Below are positions 1 to 5,585 of a DNA stretch of 7,048 nucleotides, piece by piece. The stretch is from contig NZ_JAGYZD010000076.1 of assembly GCF_018371055.1 (NCBI RefSeq), positions 1 through 7,048 on the forward strand, read 5' to 3'. The notes below the pieces were generated by a model. It saw only the letters and a program-made list of their open reading frames with translations, ran no database searches and was not told the origin of the DNA. The stretch is from Finegoldia magna. Lineage in GTDB: Bacteria; Bacillota; Clostridia; Tissierellales; Peptoniphilaceae. Position 1 is the stretch's first letter. Every line of letters begins with the position of its first letter. Position numbers and translations under genes: made by a program.

Positions 1-59
1 TAGGATTTATGATCATCCATGTGAAATCCGCCTTTAAAAGTCAGATTTTCTAAACTCAT
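1..59 (-). CDS. rnfC: Probable RnfC N-terminus (partial, runs off left edge)
   Basis: Only the first 19 codons are inside the window, reading MSLENLTFKGGFHMDDHKS. The start is supported by a strong ribosome binding site (AAAGGGGTG) ending about 6 nt before the ATG. The stretch 'LTFKGGFHMDDHKS' resembles the N-terminus of RnfC, where a 'TFKGGxH' motif precedes a lysine-rich segment and a barrel-sandwich domain. RnfC is the peripheral NADH-binding subunit of the Rnf ferredoxin:NAD+ oxidoreductase, a membrane complex that exports Na+ or H+ in anaerobes. The assignment rests on a very short match and needs the sequence to the left, where rnfD, rnfG, rnfE, rnfA and rnfB would be expected to follow if it is right. 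The gene starts 28 nt after a tRNA-Leu on the same strand, with an AT-rich spacer that leaves little room for a separate promoter. Confidence 0.6.
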   Translation of the reverse strand, partial: MSLENLTFKGGFHMDDHKS

Positions 60-87
60 TTTTTCACCCCTTTAATAAAATAAAAAA

Positions 88-173
88 TGGTGCAGAGAAA
101 GAGACTTGAACTCTTACGGGATTATTCCCACTGCCCCCTCAAGACAGCGTGTCTACCATTCCACCACCCCTGC
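88..173 (-). tRNA. tRNA-Leu(GAG), CCA encoded
   Basis: The 86-nt gene folds as a class II tRNA. The acceptor stem GCAGGGG pairs with TCTCTGC over 7 bp, with G-U pairs allowed. The anticodon stem CTGTC/GGCAG encloses the loop TTGAGGG, giving anticodon GAG for leucine codons CUC and CUU. A long variable arm with a GGGA/TCCC stem, as expected for leucine, is followed by the T arm AAGAG/CTCTT with loop TTCAAGT. Discriminator A73 and a genomically encoded CCA close the 3' end. It lies between a hairpin (6 nt upstream) and the rnfC-like gene (28 nt downstream), all on the same strand, so it may share a transcript with one or both. Confidence 0.96.
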
Positions 174-178
174 GTGAT

Positions 179-203
179 AAAGACCTTTTTTACAAAGGTC
201 TTT
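179..203 (-). terminator. Hairpin at the end of the rpiB-polA-coaE-transglycosylase cluster (possible terminator)
   Basis: A perfect 10-bp inverted repeat, AAAGACCTTT / AAAGGTCTTT, encloses a 5-nt loop and overlaps the last bases of the lytic transglycosylase stop codon. The stem contains a GACC/GGTC core. On the minus strand it is followed only by a short, interrupted U run (TTTAT), so termination may be partial. The tRNA-Leu gene begins 6 nt later, so some read-through could supply tRNA-Leu and the gene after it. On the plus strand the same hairpin has no converging gene to serve. Confidence 0.5.
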
Positions 204-216
204 TAATATTTGTTAA
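187..216 (-). promoter_or_regulatory. Possible weak promoter for tRNA-Leu
   Basis: On the minus strand, TTAACA (positions 216-211, 5 of 6 matches to the -35 consensus) lies 18 nt before TAAAAA (192-187, 4 of 6 matches to the -10 consensus). Transcription would start near 180, a few bases before the tRNA 5' end at 173. The -35 box lies in the last codons of the transglycosylase gene and the -10 box overlaps the terminator-like hairpin. A/T-rich sequence makes chance matches likely, so this is a weak call. Confidence 0.3.
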
Positions 217-844
217 TAATATTTTTGATTAATTTAATGTAGTTTTTAGCCCAAACTTTGAAATTCTTGTGCATATTTTCTTCAAGCTTAGTATCTTCGT
301 AGAAAATTTTGTAAATATTGTATTGGTTTTCAACTTTTACAACGTAATATTTCGTCTCAGAAGACGGAATATCGTCTAAAGTTTGACCATCTTTCGAAAA
401 AGATTCGTTCGACAACCACTCTTTTACATTGCCAATTCCGCCGTTGTAAGCTGCAATCGCCAAATCGTGATTTTTGAAATGGTGCAACAAATATGACAAA
501 TAAGCCGTACCCATTTCAATGTTCTTGTCAGGTTTTTTCAAATCTTCCACTGTAAAATGAGTGTTTCTCATATTGTTAATACTTTCAGCAGTATCCGGCA
601 TCAATTGCATAAGCCCCAAAGCTCCCGCTTTTGATTTTACACTTGGATCAAAGTTAGATTCAACTTTAATCACACTCATAACCAAAAGTGGATCCACGTT
701 GTATTCTTTTGCGTATGCATTAACCAAATCGACATATTTCACTGGTCTTGTCATAGTTGAATATGCGCTCACGCCAAATCCAACTAAAAACACAATCACA
801 ATAATAGAAATAATCGTGATTAAAAATCTTTTAATAAATTTCAT
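203..844 (-). CDS. Membrane-anchored lytic transglycosylase, SLT domain
   Basis: The 213-aa protein has an N-terminal hydrophobic segment (about residues 7-27) after a basic start (MKFIKR), which anchors it to the outer face of the membrane or acts as an uncleaved signal. A Slt70-type catalytic domain follows. The visible motifs are VESNFDP with catalytic Glu62, GALGLMQLMP (74-83), AYNGG (132-136) and ETKYYV (163-168). Enzymes of this family cut the MurNAc-GlcNAc bond of peptidoglycan non-hydrolytically, forming 1,6-anhydro ends, and act in wall remodelling. The start codon overlaps the coaE stop (ATGA), with AGATAGGAAA about 7 nt upstream as ribosome binding site, indicating translational coupling. 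A transglycosylase gene next to coaE and polA recurs in Clostridia, as I recall. The length is normal for the short single-domain form. Which cell process uses it cannot be read from sequence. Confidence 0.92.
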   Translation of the reverse strand: MKFIKRFLITIISIIVIVFLVGFGVSAYSTMTRPVKYVDLVNAYAKEYNVDPLLVMSVIKVESNFDPSVKSKAGALGLMQLMPDTAESINNMRNTHFTVEDLKKPDKNIEMGTAYLSYLLHHFKNHDLAIAAYNGGIGNVKEWLSNESFSKDGQTLDDIPSSETKYYVVKVENQYNIYKIFYEDTKLEENMHKNFKVWAKNYIKLIKNIINKY

Positions 845-1446
845 AATTTTTTCCTATCTATTAGTTTGTCAACCTTAAGTATTAGATCAGCTTCAGTCGT
901 ATTGTTTACAAGAACTTCGTCAAACTCACTAATTTTTTTCTCATAATCCAGTTGAGAATTAATTCTTGTAACTGCAGTATCGTAATCAAAGTTATTCCTA
1001 TCCATAATCCTTTGAATTCTGATATTTCTATCAGCGACAACTACCCAATCTTCGTCGACATCGATATATTTGTCAATCAAATTTTTGCTTTCCAAATACA
1101 TAGAAATTTCCAGAAAAATCAAATCAGATTTTTCCTTCTTAATTCTTTTTACTACTCTTAATATTATATCAGTATGTGTCAATTCTTCAAGTTTTTTTAG
1201 TAATGTTTTTGAATTAAATACAAGTTTGGAAAGTTTCTTCCTATCGATGTTAGAATTTTCGTCCAAAATTCCTTCTCCAAACTCATCTATAAGCTTGTAA
1301 TAAAGGTCTGTACCTTGTTCATAGATTTGGTGAGTAATCTCATCCAAATCTATTACAACAAAGCCTTTTTCTCTTATCCTTCTACACACCGTACTTTTCC
1401 CACTGGCGATATTGCCACAAACTACGATGATTTTTTTATTTTGCAT
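841..1446 (-). CDS. coaE: Dephospho-CoA kinase
   Basis: The product phosphorylates the 3'-OH of dephospho-CoA with ATP, the last step of coenzyme A synthesis, in the cytoplasm. With the start chosen here it has 201 aa, the usual length. Visible features are the P-loop GNIASGKST (11-19), VVIDLDEITH (30-39) with the acidic pair that follows the second strand, FGEGILDENSNIDRKKL (56-72), LEELTH (86-91) and the lid region with R140 and R150. Two usual motifs are altered: the family's 'HP' is HT at 91-92, and the 'PLLFE' segment reads ISMYLES (114-120), so this is a somewhat divergent copy. The frame is open back to 1476, but that extension lies deep inside polA and would push the P-loop too far from the N-terminus. 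The ATG at 1446 (or the tandem ATG at 1449) overlaps the polA stop by about 11 nt and has no clear ribosome binding site, which suggests coupling to polA translation. The stop overlaps the transglycosylase start. Confidence 0.92.
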   Translation of the reverse strand: MQNKKIIVVCGNIASGKSTVCRRIREKGFVVIDLDEITHQIYEQGTDLYYKLIDEFGEGILDENSNIDRKKLSKLVFNSKTLLKKLEELTHTDIILRVVKRIKKEKSDLIFLEISMYLESKNLIDKYIDVDEDWVVVADRNIRIQRIMDRNNFDYDTAVTRINSQLDYEKKISEFDEVLVNNTTEADLILKVDKLIDRKKL

Positions 1447-4063
1447 CATACCAAGTATCTGCACTGTTAACATCAATCTTCATATCGACTTTCAAATCAA
1501 CAGCATGTGTCATGACATCTTTCATAATTTCAAGAACTTTTTCTCTCTCATCTTCTGGACAATCAACAATAAGCTCATCGTGAACTTGCAAAATCAATTT
1601 TGCTTTTAATTTTTCTTCGTTTAATCTATTGTAGAATTTAACCATTGCAACTTTTATTATATCCGCTGCGGATCCTTGAATTGGCGTATTAAGTGCCACA
1701 CGTTCTCCAAAACTTCTCACGTTGTAGTTTTTGGATTTCAATTCAGGAATGTATCTTCTTCTGTTCATAATAGTTTCAACGTAGCCTTTTCCCTTGCCAA
1801 TCGCAACTATATCTTCCATGTATTGTTTGATGCCTTTGTAAGTGTCCAAATAATTTTCGATGTATTCCTTGGCTTCTTTTCTAGTTATATGCAAATCTTT
1901 ACTCAAAGAATAATCTCCAATTCCGTAAACAATACCGAAGTTTACAGCCTTTGCGTTGGATCTTTGAAGTGATGATACCTTATCAAAATCAACCTTGAAT
2001 ACTTCGCTGGCAGTTTTCCTGTGAATATCTGCACCATTTTTGAATGCATCAAGCATCACTTCGTCATTCGCCAAATCAGCCAACACTCTAAGCTCTATTT
2101 GAGAGTAATCCGCATCCAACAGAACACTTCCTTCGCTTGGAACAAATGCTTTTCTGATAAGTCTTCCTTCTTCAGTTCTGATAGGAATGTTTTGCAAATT
2201 AGGATTAGTTGAGCTGATTCTTCCAGTTTGTGCGATAGTTTGTTGGAATGTAGTGTGGATTTTGCCGTCTTCTTTAATTAAATCCACCATTCCGTCGATA
2301 TACGTTGTTTTAAGCTTGGCGATAGTTCTGTATCTTAAAATATAGTCGATAATTTCGTGTCTTCCACTTAAAGCTTCCAAAACTTCTTGGTCTGTCGATG
2401 GACCTGTTTTGTTCTTCTTTATTACAGGAAGCTCTAAATCTTCAAACAACACTTCTGCCAATTGCTTTGATGAGTTGATGTTGATTTTCTTGCCGATAAG
2501 TTCTTCAACGCTGTCTTCGATTGATTTTATCTCGTCTTCGAAAAGTTCTCCCATCTCAACCAAAGTTTCTTTCTTGACACAAACTCCCGTGAATTCCATG
2601 TCGCACAACACTTTTATCAACGGAATTTCAACATCTCTGTACAGATGCATCATGCCTTCTTCTTCGATTTCAGAAATCTTTTCGTACAATTTGTTCGTGA
2701 AAATCATGTATTTCACAACATAATTGTCGATTTCTTTCTCGTCTGATTCCAAAATAGTCTTTTTAGATTTGCCTTTGCCTGTAATATCTTCAAGCGGCTT
2801 GAAATCATATCCAATAACTTTAGGATCAGATCTTTCCATGCTATAACTTGTCTTGGAAGGATCGAGCAAGTATTCTATGATGACAACATCATCGTAATTG
2901 TACGAAATGTCGATACCATATCTCATTAAATGATAAATACATGGTTTGATATCAAACGAAAGCTTGTTGATATCTTCTGATTCAAATTCTTCCTTAAATG
3001 ATTTTACAAGCTCAACATTTCTTGTAATGTACACCTTATCAGTGTAAATCGCAAAAATCACAGGTTCATTGTCCACATAATAATCATTATTGAACAATGC
3101 AAAAGTAAACTTTTTGTTCTCTTTAATATAAGCTTTAATTTCATCTACTTTTTCATCCAAGTTTTCGTATTCAAATTTTTCATTGGATTCTTCATTTGGA
3201 AGTTTCTTGATAAAACTGTTGAATTCTAATTTTGTTAATACTTCAATCAAATGATCATTGTCGGCTTCTTTTATTGTACAATCATCAATTACAAATCCCA
3301 TCAAATCTTTTGGAACATCTGTATTAATCGTTCCAAGTTCTCTACTCAAATACGCAATTTCTTCTCCATCGATGACTTTTTGCTTAGTTTTCTTGCCAGA
3401 AATTTCATCGACATGCTCGTACAATCCCTCAATGCTTCCGTATTTTTGAATGTATTTGAGAGCAGTTTTTTCGCCAACGCCATCAATTCCAGGAATATTG
3501 TCCGATTTATCTCCCATCAACCCTTTCAAATCAATCATTTGTTTAGGAGTAATTCCGTATTCTTCTTTCAAAGCATCTACATCGTAGATTTTTGTTTCAG
3601 TGATTCCCCTTTTCGTAAGGACAACTTTTGTGTTGTCGTCAATAAGTTGCAGATAATCCTTGTCACCAGTCAACAAATACACATCGTAGTCTTTCGATGA
3701 AGCTTGTTTTGCCAATGTTCCTGCGATGTCGTCTGCTTCATATCCTTTCAAATCAATGTATGAAACTCCCATCGCTTTCAACAATTCTTTTAACATATCG
3801 AATTGGCCGATTAATTCTTCTGGAGTTTCTTGACGATTGCCCTTGTATTCAGAATATTTTTCGTGCCTAAAAGTTGGCTCTTTTCTATCAAAACACACAA
3901 CTACAAGATCTGGTTCGATTTTTCCCATAACAGAATAATACATATTCATAAATCCAAACACACCATTAGTGTGAATGCCATCTTTTGTAGTCAAATCTCT
4001 GATAGCGTAAAATCCTCTGAATAAAAGAGATGAACCATCAATAATTAAAGCTTTTTTTGACAT
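1436..4063 (-). CDS. polA: DNA polymerase I, proofreading domain degenerate
   Basis: At 875 aa this is full length for PolA, which fills gaps and removes RNA primers in repair and lagging-strand synthesis. Residues 1-290 form the 5'-3' flap nuclease: D9, CFDRKEPTFRH (57-67), YEADD (108-112), LTGDKDYLQL (131-140) and GLMGDKSDNIPGIDGVG (181-197) carry the metal-binding acidic residues. Residues 300-465 fit the 3'-5' exonuclease fold, but the DxE motif is gone (ALFNND, 322-327) and the later aspartates are also replaced, as in Bacillus-type Pol I, so no proofreading is expected. Residues 470-875 are the polymerase. TGRISSTNPNLQNIPIR lies at 613-629; motif A DYSQIELR has catalytic D652; motif B has R701, K705, F709 and Y713; motif C QVHDE has D829. 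F709 matches E. coli F762, the dideoxynucleotide-excluding form. The ATG lies 1 nt after the rpiB stop, with AAGGGA as ribosome binding site. Confidence 0.98.
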   Translation of the reverse strand: MSKKALIIDGSSLLFRGFYAIRDLTTKDGIHTNGVFGFMNMYYSVMGKIEPDLVVVCFDRKEPTFRHEKYSEYKGNRQETPEELIGQFDMLKELLKAMGVSYIDLKGYEADDIAGTLAKQASSKDYDVYLLTGDKDYLQLIDDNTKVVLTKRGITETKIYDVDALKEEYGITPKQMIDLKGLMGDKSDNIPGIDGVGEKTALKYIQKYGSIEGLYEHVDEISGKKTKQKVIDGEEIAYLSRELGTINTDVPKDLMGFVIDDCTIKEADNDHLIEVLTKLEFNSFIKKLPNEESNEKFEYENLDEKVDEIKAYIKENKKFTFALFNNDYYVDNEPVIFAIYTDKVYITRNVELVKSFKEEFESEDINKLSFDIKPCIYHLMRYGIDISYNYDDVVIIEYLLDPSKTSYSMERSDPKVIGYDFKPLEDITGKGKSKKTILESDEKEIDNYVVKYMIFTNKLYEKISEIEEEGMMHLYRDVEIPLIKVLCDMEFTGVCVKKETLVEMGELFEDEIKSIEDSVEELIGKKININSSKQLAEVLFEDLELPVIKKNKTGPSTDQEVLEALSGRHEIIDYILRYRTIAKLKTTYIDGMVDLIKEDGKIHTTFQQTIAQTGRISSTNPNLQNIPIRTEEGRLIRKAFVPSEGSVLLDADYSQIELRVLADLANDEVMLDAFKNGADIHRKTASEVFKVDFDKVSSLQRSNAKAVNFGIVYGIGDYSLSKDLHITRKEAKEYIENYLDTYKGIKQYMEDIVAIGKGKGYVETIMNRRRYIPELKSKNYNVRSFGERVALNTPIQGSAADIIKVAMVKFYNRLNEEKLKAKLILQVHDELIVDCPEDEREKVLEIMKDVMTHAVDLKVDMKIDVNSADTWYDAK

Positions 4064-4064
4064 T

Positions 4065-4517
4065 TTATAATCCCTTGTTTTCTTTTTCGAAAGCCATTAT
4101 TTTGTCAACTCTTCTTTTGTGACGACCAGCTTCGAATTCATTTTCCAAGAAAGTTTTGATGATTAGTTTGGCAACCTCATCTCCAATTACACGCGCTCCG
4201 ATGCAAAGCACATTTGCGTTGTTGTGGTTTCTGCTCATTTTTGCGCTGTACACATCAGACACACAAGCTGCTCTTATTCCTTCGAATTTGTTTGCTGCCA
4301 AGCTCATGCCAATTCCTGTTCCACAAATCAAAATTCCCAAATCAGAATTTCCTTTTTGGATTTCTTCGCAAACTTTCTTCGCATAATCTGGATAATCAAC
4401 AGAATCTGATGAATTTGTTCCCAAATCCACTACTTCATTTCCCAAACTTTTTATATATTCAACCATTGAATCTTTTAATTCAAATCCACCGTGATCGGCT
4501 GCTATTGCTATTTTCAT
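4065..4517 (-). CDS. rpiB: Ribose-5-phosphate isomerase B
   Basis: This cytoplasmic enzyme of the RpiB/LacAB fold interconverts ribose 5-phosphate and ribulose 5-phosphate in the non-oxidative pentose phosphate pathway, supplying ribose for nucleotides. The protein has 150 aa, normal for the family. Key features are AADHGG (6-11, with D8 and H9 at the phosphate/ring site), the catalytic cysteine C65 in ILICGTGIGMSLAANK, RNHNNANVLCIGARV with H98 (96-110), and the C-terminal basic stretch GRHKRRVDKI (131-140). The frame could be extended to a TTG at 4529, but that codon lies inside the GGAGG ribosome binding site, so the ATG at 4517 is the start. LacA/LacB and allose isomerases share the fold, but a single stand-alone copy with no sugar-catabolic neighbours favours RpiB. 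It is the first gene of the cluster leading into polA, 1 nt away. Confidence 0.95.
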   Translation of the reverse strand: MKIAIAADHGGFELKDSMVEYIKSLGNEVVDLGTNSSDSVDYPDYAKKVCEEIQKGNSDLGILICGTGIGMSLAANKFEGIRAACVSDVYSAKMSRNHNNANVLCIGARVIGDEVAKLIIKTFLENEFEAGRHKRRVDKIMAFEKENKGL

Positions 4518-4522
4518 AAAAA

Positions 4523-4528
4523 CCTCCA
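4523..4528 (-). promoter_or_regulatory. Ribosome binding site deciding the rpiB start
   Basis: TGGAGG on the minus strand lies 5 nt before the ATG at 4517. It rules out the upstream in-frame TTG at 4529, which overlaps it. Confidence 0.85.
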
Positions 4529-4545
4529 AATATATTACTACCTAC

Positions 4546-4574
4546 ATTTTATAATATGTTCATATATTTATCAA
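4546..4574 (-). promoter_or_regulatory. Promoter of the rpiB-polA-coaE-transglycosylase cluster
   Basis: On the minus strand, TTGATA (4574-4569) and TAAAAT (4551-4546) are separated by 17 nt, a good vegetative sigma-factor layout. Transcription would start near 4539, giving a leader of about 22 nt before rpiB. The -35 box sits 4 nt from the -35 box of the divergent ssrA promoter, so the two may compete or be activated together. No other promoter-sized gap exists within the cluster. Confidence 0.6.
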
Positions 4575-4578
4575 TTAT

Positions 4579-4607
4579 TTGAAGAATTACACATTTTATG
4601 GTAAAAT
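4579..4607 (+). promoter_or_regulatory. Promoter of ssrA
   Basis: TTGAAG (4579-4584) and TAAAAT (4602-4607) are separated by 17 nt. Transcription would start near 4614, about 10 nt before the mature tmRNA 5' end at 4624. That fits a short 5' leader removed by RNase P, the usual route for tmRNA. Confidence 0.6.
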
Positions 4608-4623
4608 ATAGTTGTAAAAATAT

Positions 4624-4985
4624 GGGGATGTCTTGGTTTCGACAGGGATATTGAAGTTTGAATAGCGAGTCGTTTTCGTCTACAAACGTAAAAAAAGGAC
4701 AACTAAATATAAACGCTGAAGATAATAACTTCGCATTAGCTGCCTAATAACGGCGGCCGATTCAAAAACTAGAAAATCGTCCTGCGTTTTCTTTTTGAAT
4801 CTCAACTAATGAGCAGGAACATCTCGTATATATTTCTCTGTTATATGAGATTATTTAAGAGGATATATCGATCATAGTTTTGTCAGTTAAATTTTGGTCG
4901 ACGAATAAAACTTAATTGACTGCACTCGGAGAAGTTCTTAGGGATATATTTTTGGACAGGAGTTCGATTCTCCTCATCTCCACCA
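4624..4985 (+). ncRNA. ssrA: Transfer-messenger RNA (tmRNA)
   Basis: This one-piece tmRNA, about 362 nt, rescues ribosomes stalled on broken mRNAs, acting with SmpB. The 5' end GGGGATG pairs with CATCTCC near the 3' end to form the 7-bp tRNA-like acceptor stem, followed by A and an encoded CCA (4983-4985). The T arm AGGAG-TTCGATT-CTCCT is intact, and the 5' block TCTTGGTTTCGACAGGGAT is the usual signature of bacterial tmRNA. A tag reading frame starts at 4715, just after the A-rich stretch that normally precedes the resume codon (ACTAAATATAAAC). The gene has its own promoter and a strong terminator 2 nt after the CCA, so it is a single-gene unit. Confidence 0.97.
4715..4750 (+). other. tmRNA tag reading frame: AEDNNFALAA, then two stop codons
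   Basis: Reading from the resume codon GCT at 4715, the frame gives A-E-D-N-N-F-A-L-A-A and then tandem TAA TAA (4745-4750). The C-terminal ALAA is the degron recognised by ClpXP-type proteases. The position of the resume codon follows alignment from memory with the Bacillus subtilis tmRNA context (TAAATATAACT before its first tag codon). Confidence 0.88.
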
Positions 4986-4987
4986 TC

Positions 4988-5018
4988 AAAAAAGGTAGCC
5001 AATCGGCTACCTTTTTTT
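4988..5018. terminator. Bidirectional intrinsic terminator between ssrA and the convergent small gene
   Basis: The G+C-containing stem GGTAGCC / GGCTACC with loop AATC is flanked by A6 on the left and T7 on the right, so it ends in a U run on either strand. It serves ssrA (CCA ends at 4985) on the plus strand and the small protein gene (stop at 5026) on the minus strand. Confidence 0.93.
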
Positions 5019-5025
5019 GTGTTCA

Positions 5026-5358
5026 TCATTTCAATTCATTAATTATTACCGTTGAATTATCGCCTGCAAAAACATTGTGTTTTAAATTAGTTTGCGTGTC
5101 GATGTATTCGATGCATTTGTCATCGTAAGTGAAATCAAACTTTCCTTCTTTTTTGAAAATTTCTTTTCCTTCTGCATTGTAAATTATGATTTCTCGTTTG
5201 ATTCCACCGCTGTATTCGCTTTTTACATTTTTCTTAAATCTTTGAAATCCTGCAGATTTGAACACCAATGCACTGCACGATGCCAAGAAAATAAGTATAA
5301 CTATCAAGATTATCCATATTTTTTTCTTCACGTTTTTTGTTTTGTTTTCTTCTGACAT
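5026..5358 (-). CDS. Small membrane-anchored or lipid-modified protein, function unknown
   Basis: The protein has 110 aa. A charged, lysine-rich N-terminus (residues 1-13) is followed by a hydrophobic segment (14-33), then a polar domain expected outside the membrane. Within the segment, LASC (25-28) fits the lipobox pattern, so C28 could be lipid-modified after signal cleavage; simple transmembrane anchoring is the alternative. The outer part contains SEYSGGIKREIIIYNAEGKE (47-66), then EGKFDF (71-76) and an IIN-rich end. This resembles a family of small Firmicute lipoproteins with an 'S-x-Y/F-SGG-x-x-R' motif, a 'GK' turn and a 'GKFD' motif (possibly DUF5052, a name recalled and not checked). 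These look like a compact beta-rich domain. AAGGAG (5370-5365) lies 6 nt before the ATG. The gene stands alone, converging on ssrA, and no function can be assigned. Confidence 0.8.
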   Translation of the reverse strand: MSEENKTKNVKKKIWIILIVILIFLASCSALVFKSAGFQRFKKNVKSEYSGGIKREIIIYNAEGKEIFKKEGKFDFTYDDKCIEYIDTQTNLKHNVFAGDNSTVIINELK

Positions 5359-5438
5359 TTTTTTCTCCTTTTTATTTGTTCAAATTTTTGTGAAACGCTT
5401 TCCAAAATCTAAAACTACGTTTTAAAATATCGTTGTTA

Positions 5439-5477
5439 TTTATCAAGATAAAACACTTTATCACGATACTATTTATC
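5439..5477. repeat. Three TTTATC repeats with a 14-bp palindrome (candidate operator)
   Basis: TTTATC occurs at 5439, 5457 and 5472. The first forms a perfect palindrome TTTATC-AA-GATAAA (5439-5452). The second is an imperfect copy, TTTATC-AC-GATACT (5457-5470). The third is a half site. All lie upstream of the alcohol dehydrogenase promoter (-35 at 5500) and within the upstream region of the divergent small protein gene. A dimeric regulator binding here is an inference; I cannot match the site to a known regulator. Confidence 0.45.
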
Positions 5478-5499
5478 TGTTAAATATTTTGTTTTCTTA

Positions 5500-5529
5500 T
5501 TGACTAAACGGTTCAAATATTGTTATAAT
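5500..5529 (+). promoter_or_regulatory. Strong promoter of the alcohol dehydrogenase gene
   Basis: TTGACT (5500-5505) and a perfect TATAAT (5524-5529) are separated by 18 nt, giving a start near 5536 and a leader of about 50 nt. An AAGGAGTGAT ribosome binding site (5571-5580) lies at good spacing before the ATG at 5586. The close match to consensus points to high expression, unless a repressor acts at the upstream repeats. Confidence 0.8.
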
Positions 5530-5585
5530 ATTATTATAGCAGAAACATATTGTTTTTGTACAACTTACAAAAGGAGTGATTTATT

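Noticed and set aside
1447..1476. Longer coaE start at 1476
   Set aside because: The extra residues MMLTVQILGM are polA-coding sequence read in another frame, have no ribosome binding site, and would make the N-terminus too long before the P-loop.
3251..3700. Open frame of 149 codons on the plus strand inside polA
   Set aside because: It is antisense to a well-supported gene, has no ribosome binding site or recognisable domain, and its composition (rich in F, I, S, N) is that of a shadow frame. The other plus-strand frames under polA, coaE, rpiB and the transglycosylase were dismissed for the same reason.
4916..5128. Open frame of 70 codons on the plus strand across the tmRNA 3' end
   Set aside because: It runs through the tRNA-like domain of ssrA, the terminator and the antisense of the small protein gene, so it cannot be a real gene.
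5389..5404. CcpA (cre)-like sequence TGTGAAACGCTTTCCA
   Set aside because: It has the TGAAA-CG-CTTTC look of a cre site, but the spacing is one base short of the consensus on either strand. A regulatory role is possible but not supported.
5476..5493. Rex-like site (TGTTAA...) before the alcohol dehydrogenase promoter
   Set aside because: The left half TGTTAA fits, but the right half should read TTAACA and reads TTTTGT. Half a site in A/T-rich DNA is not evidence.
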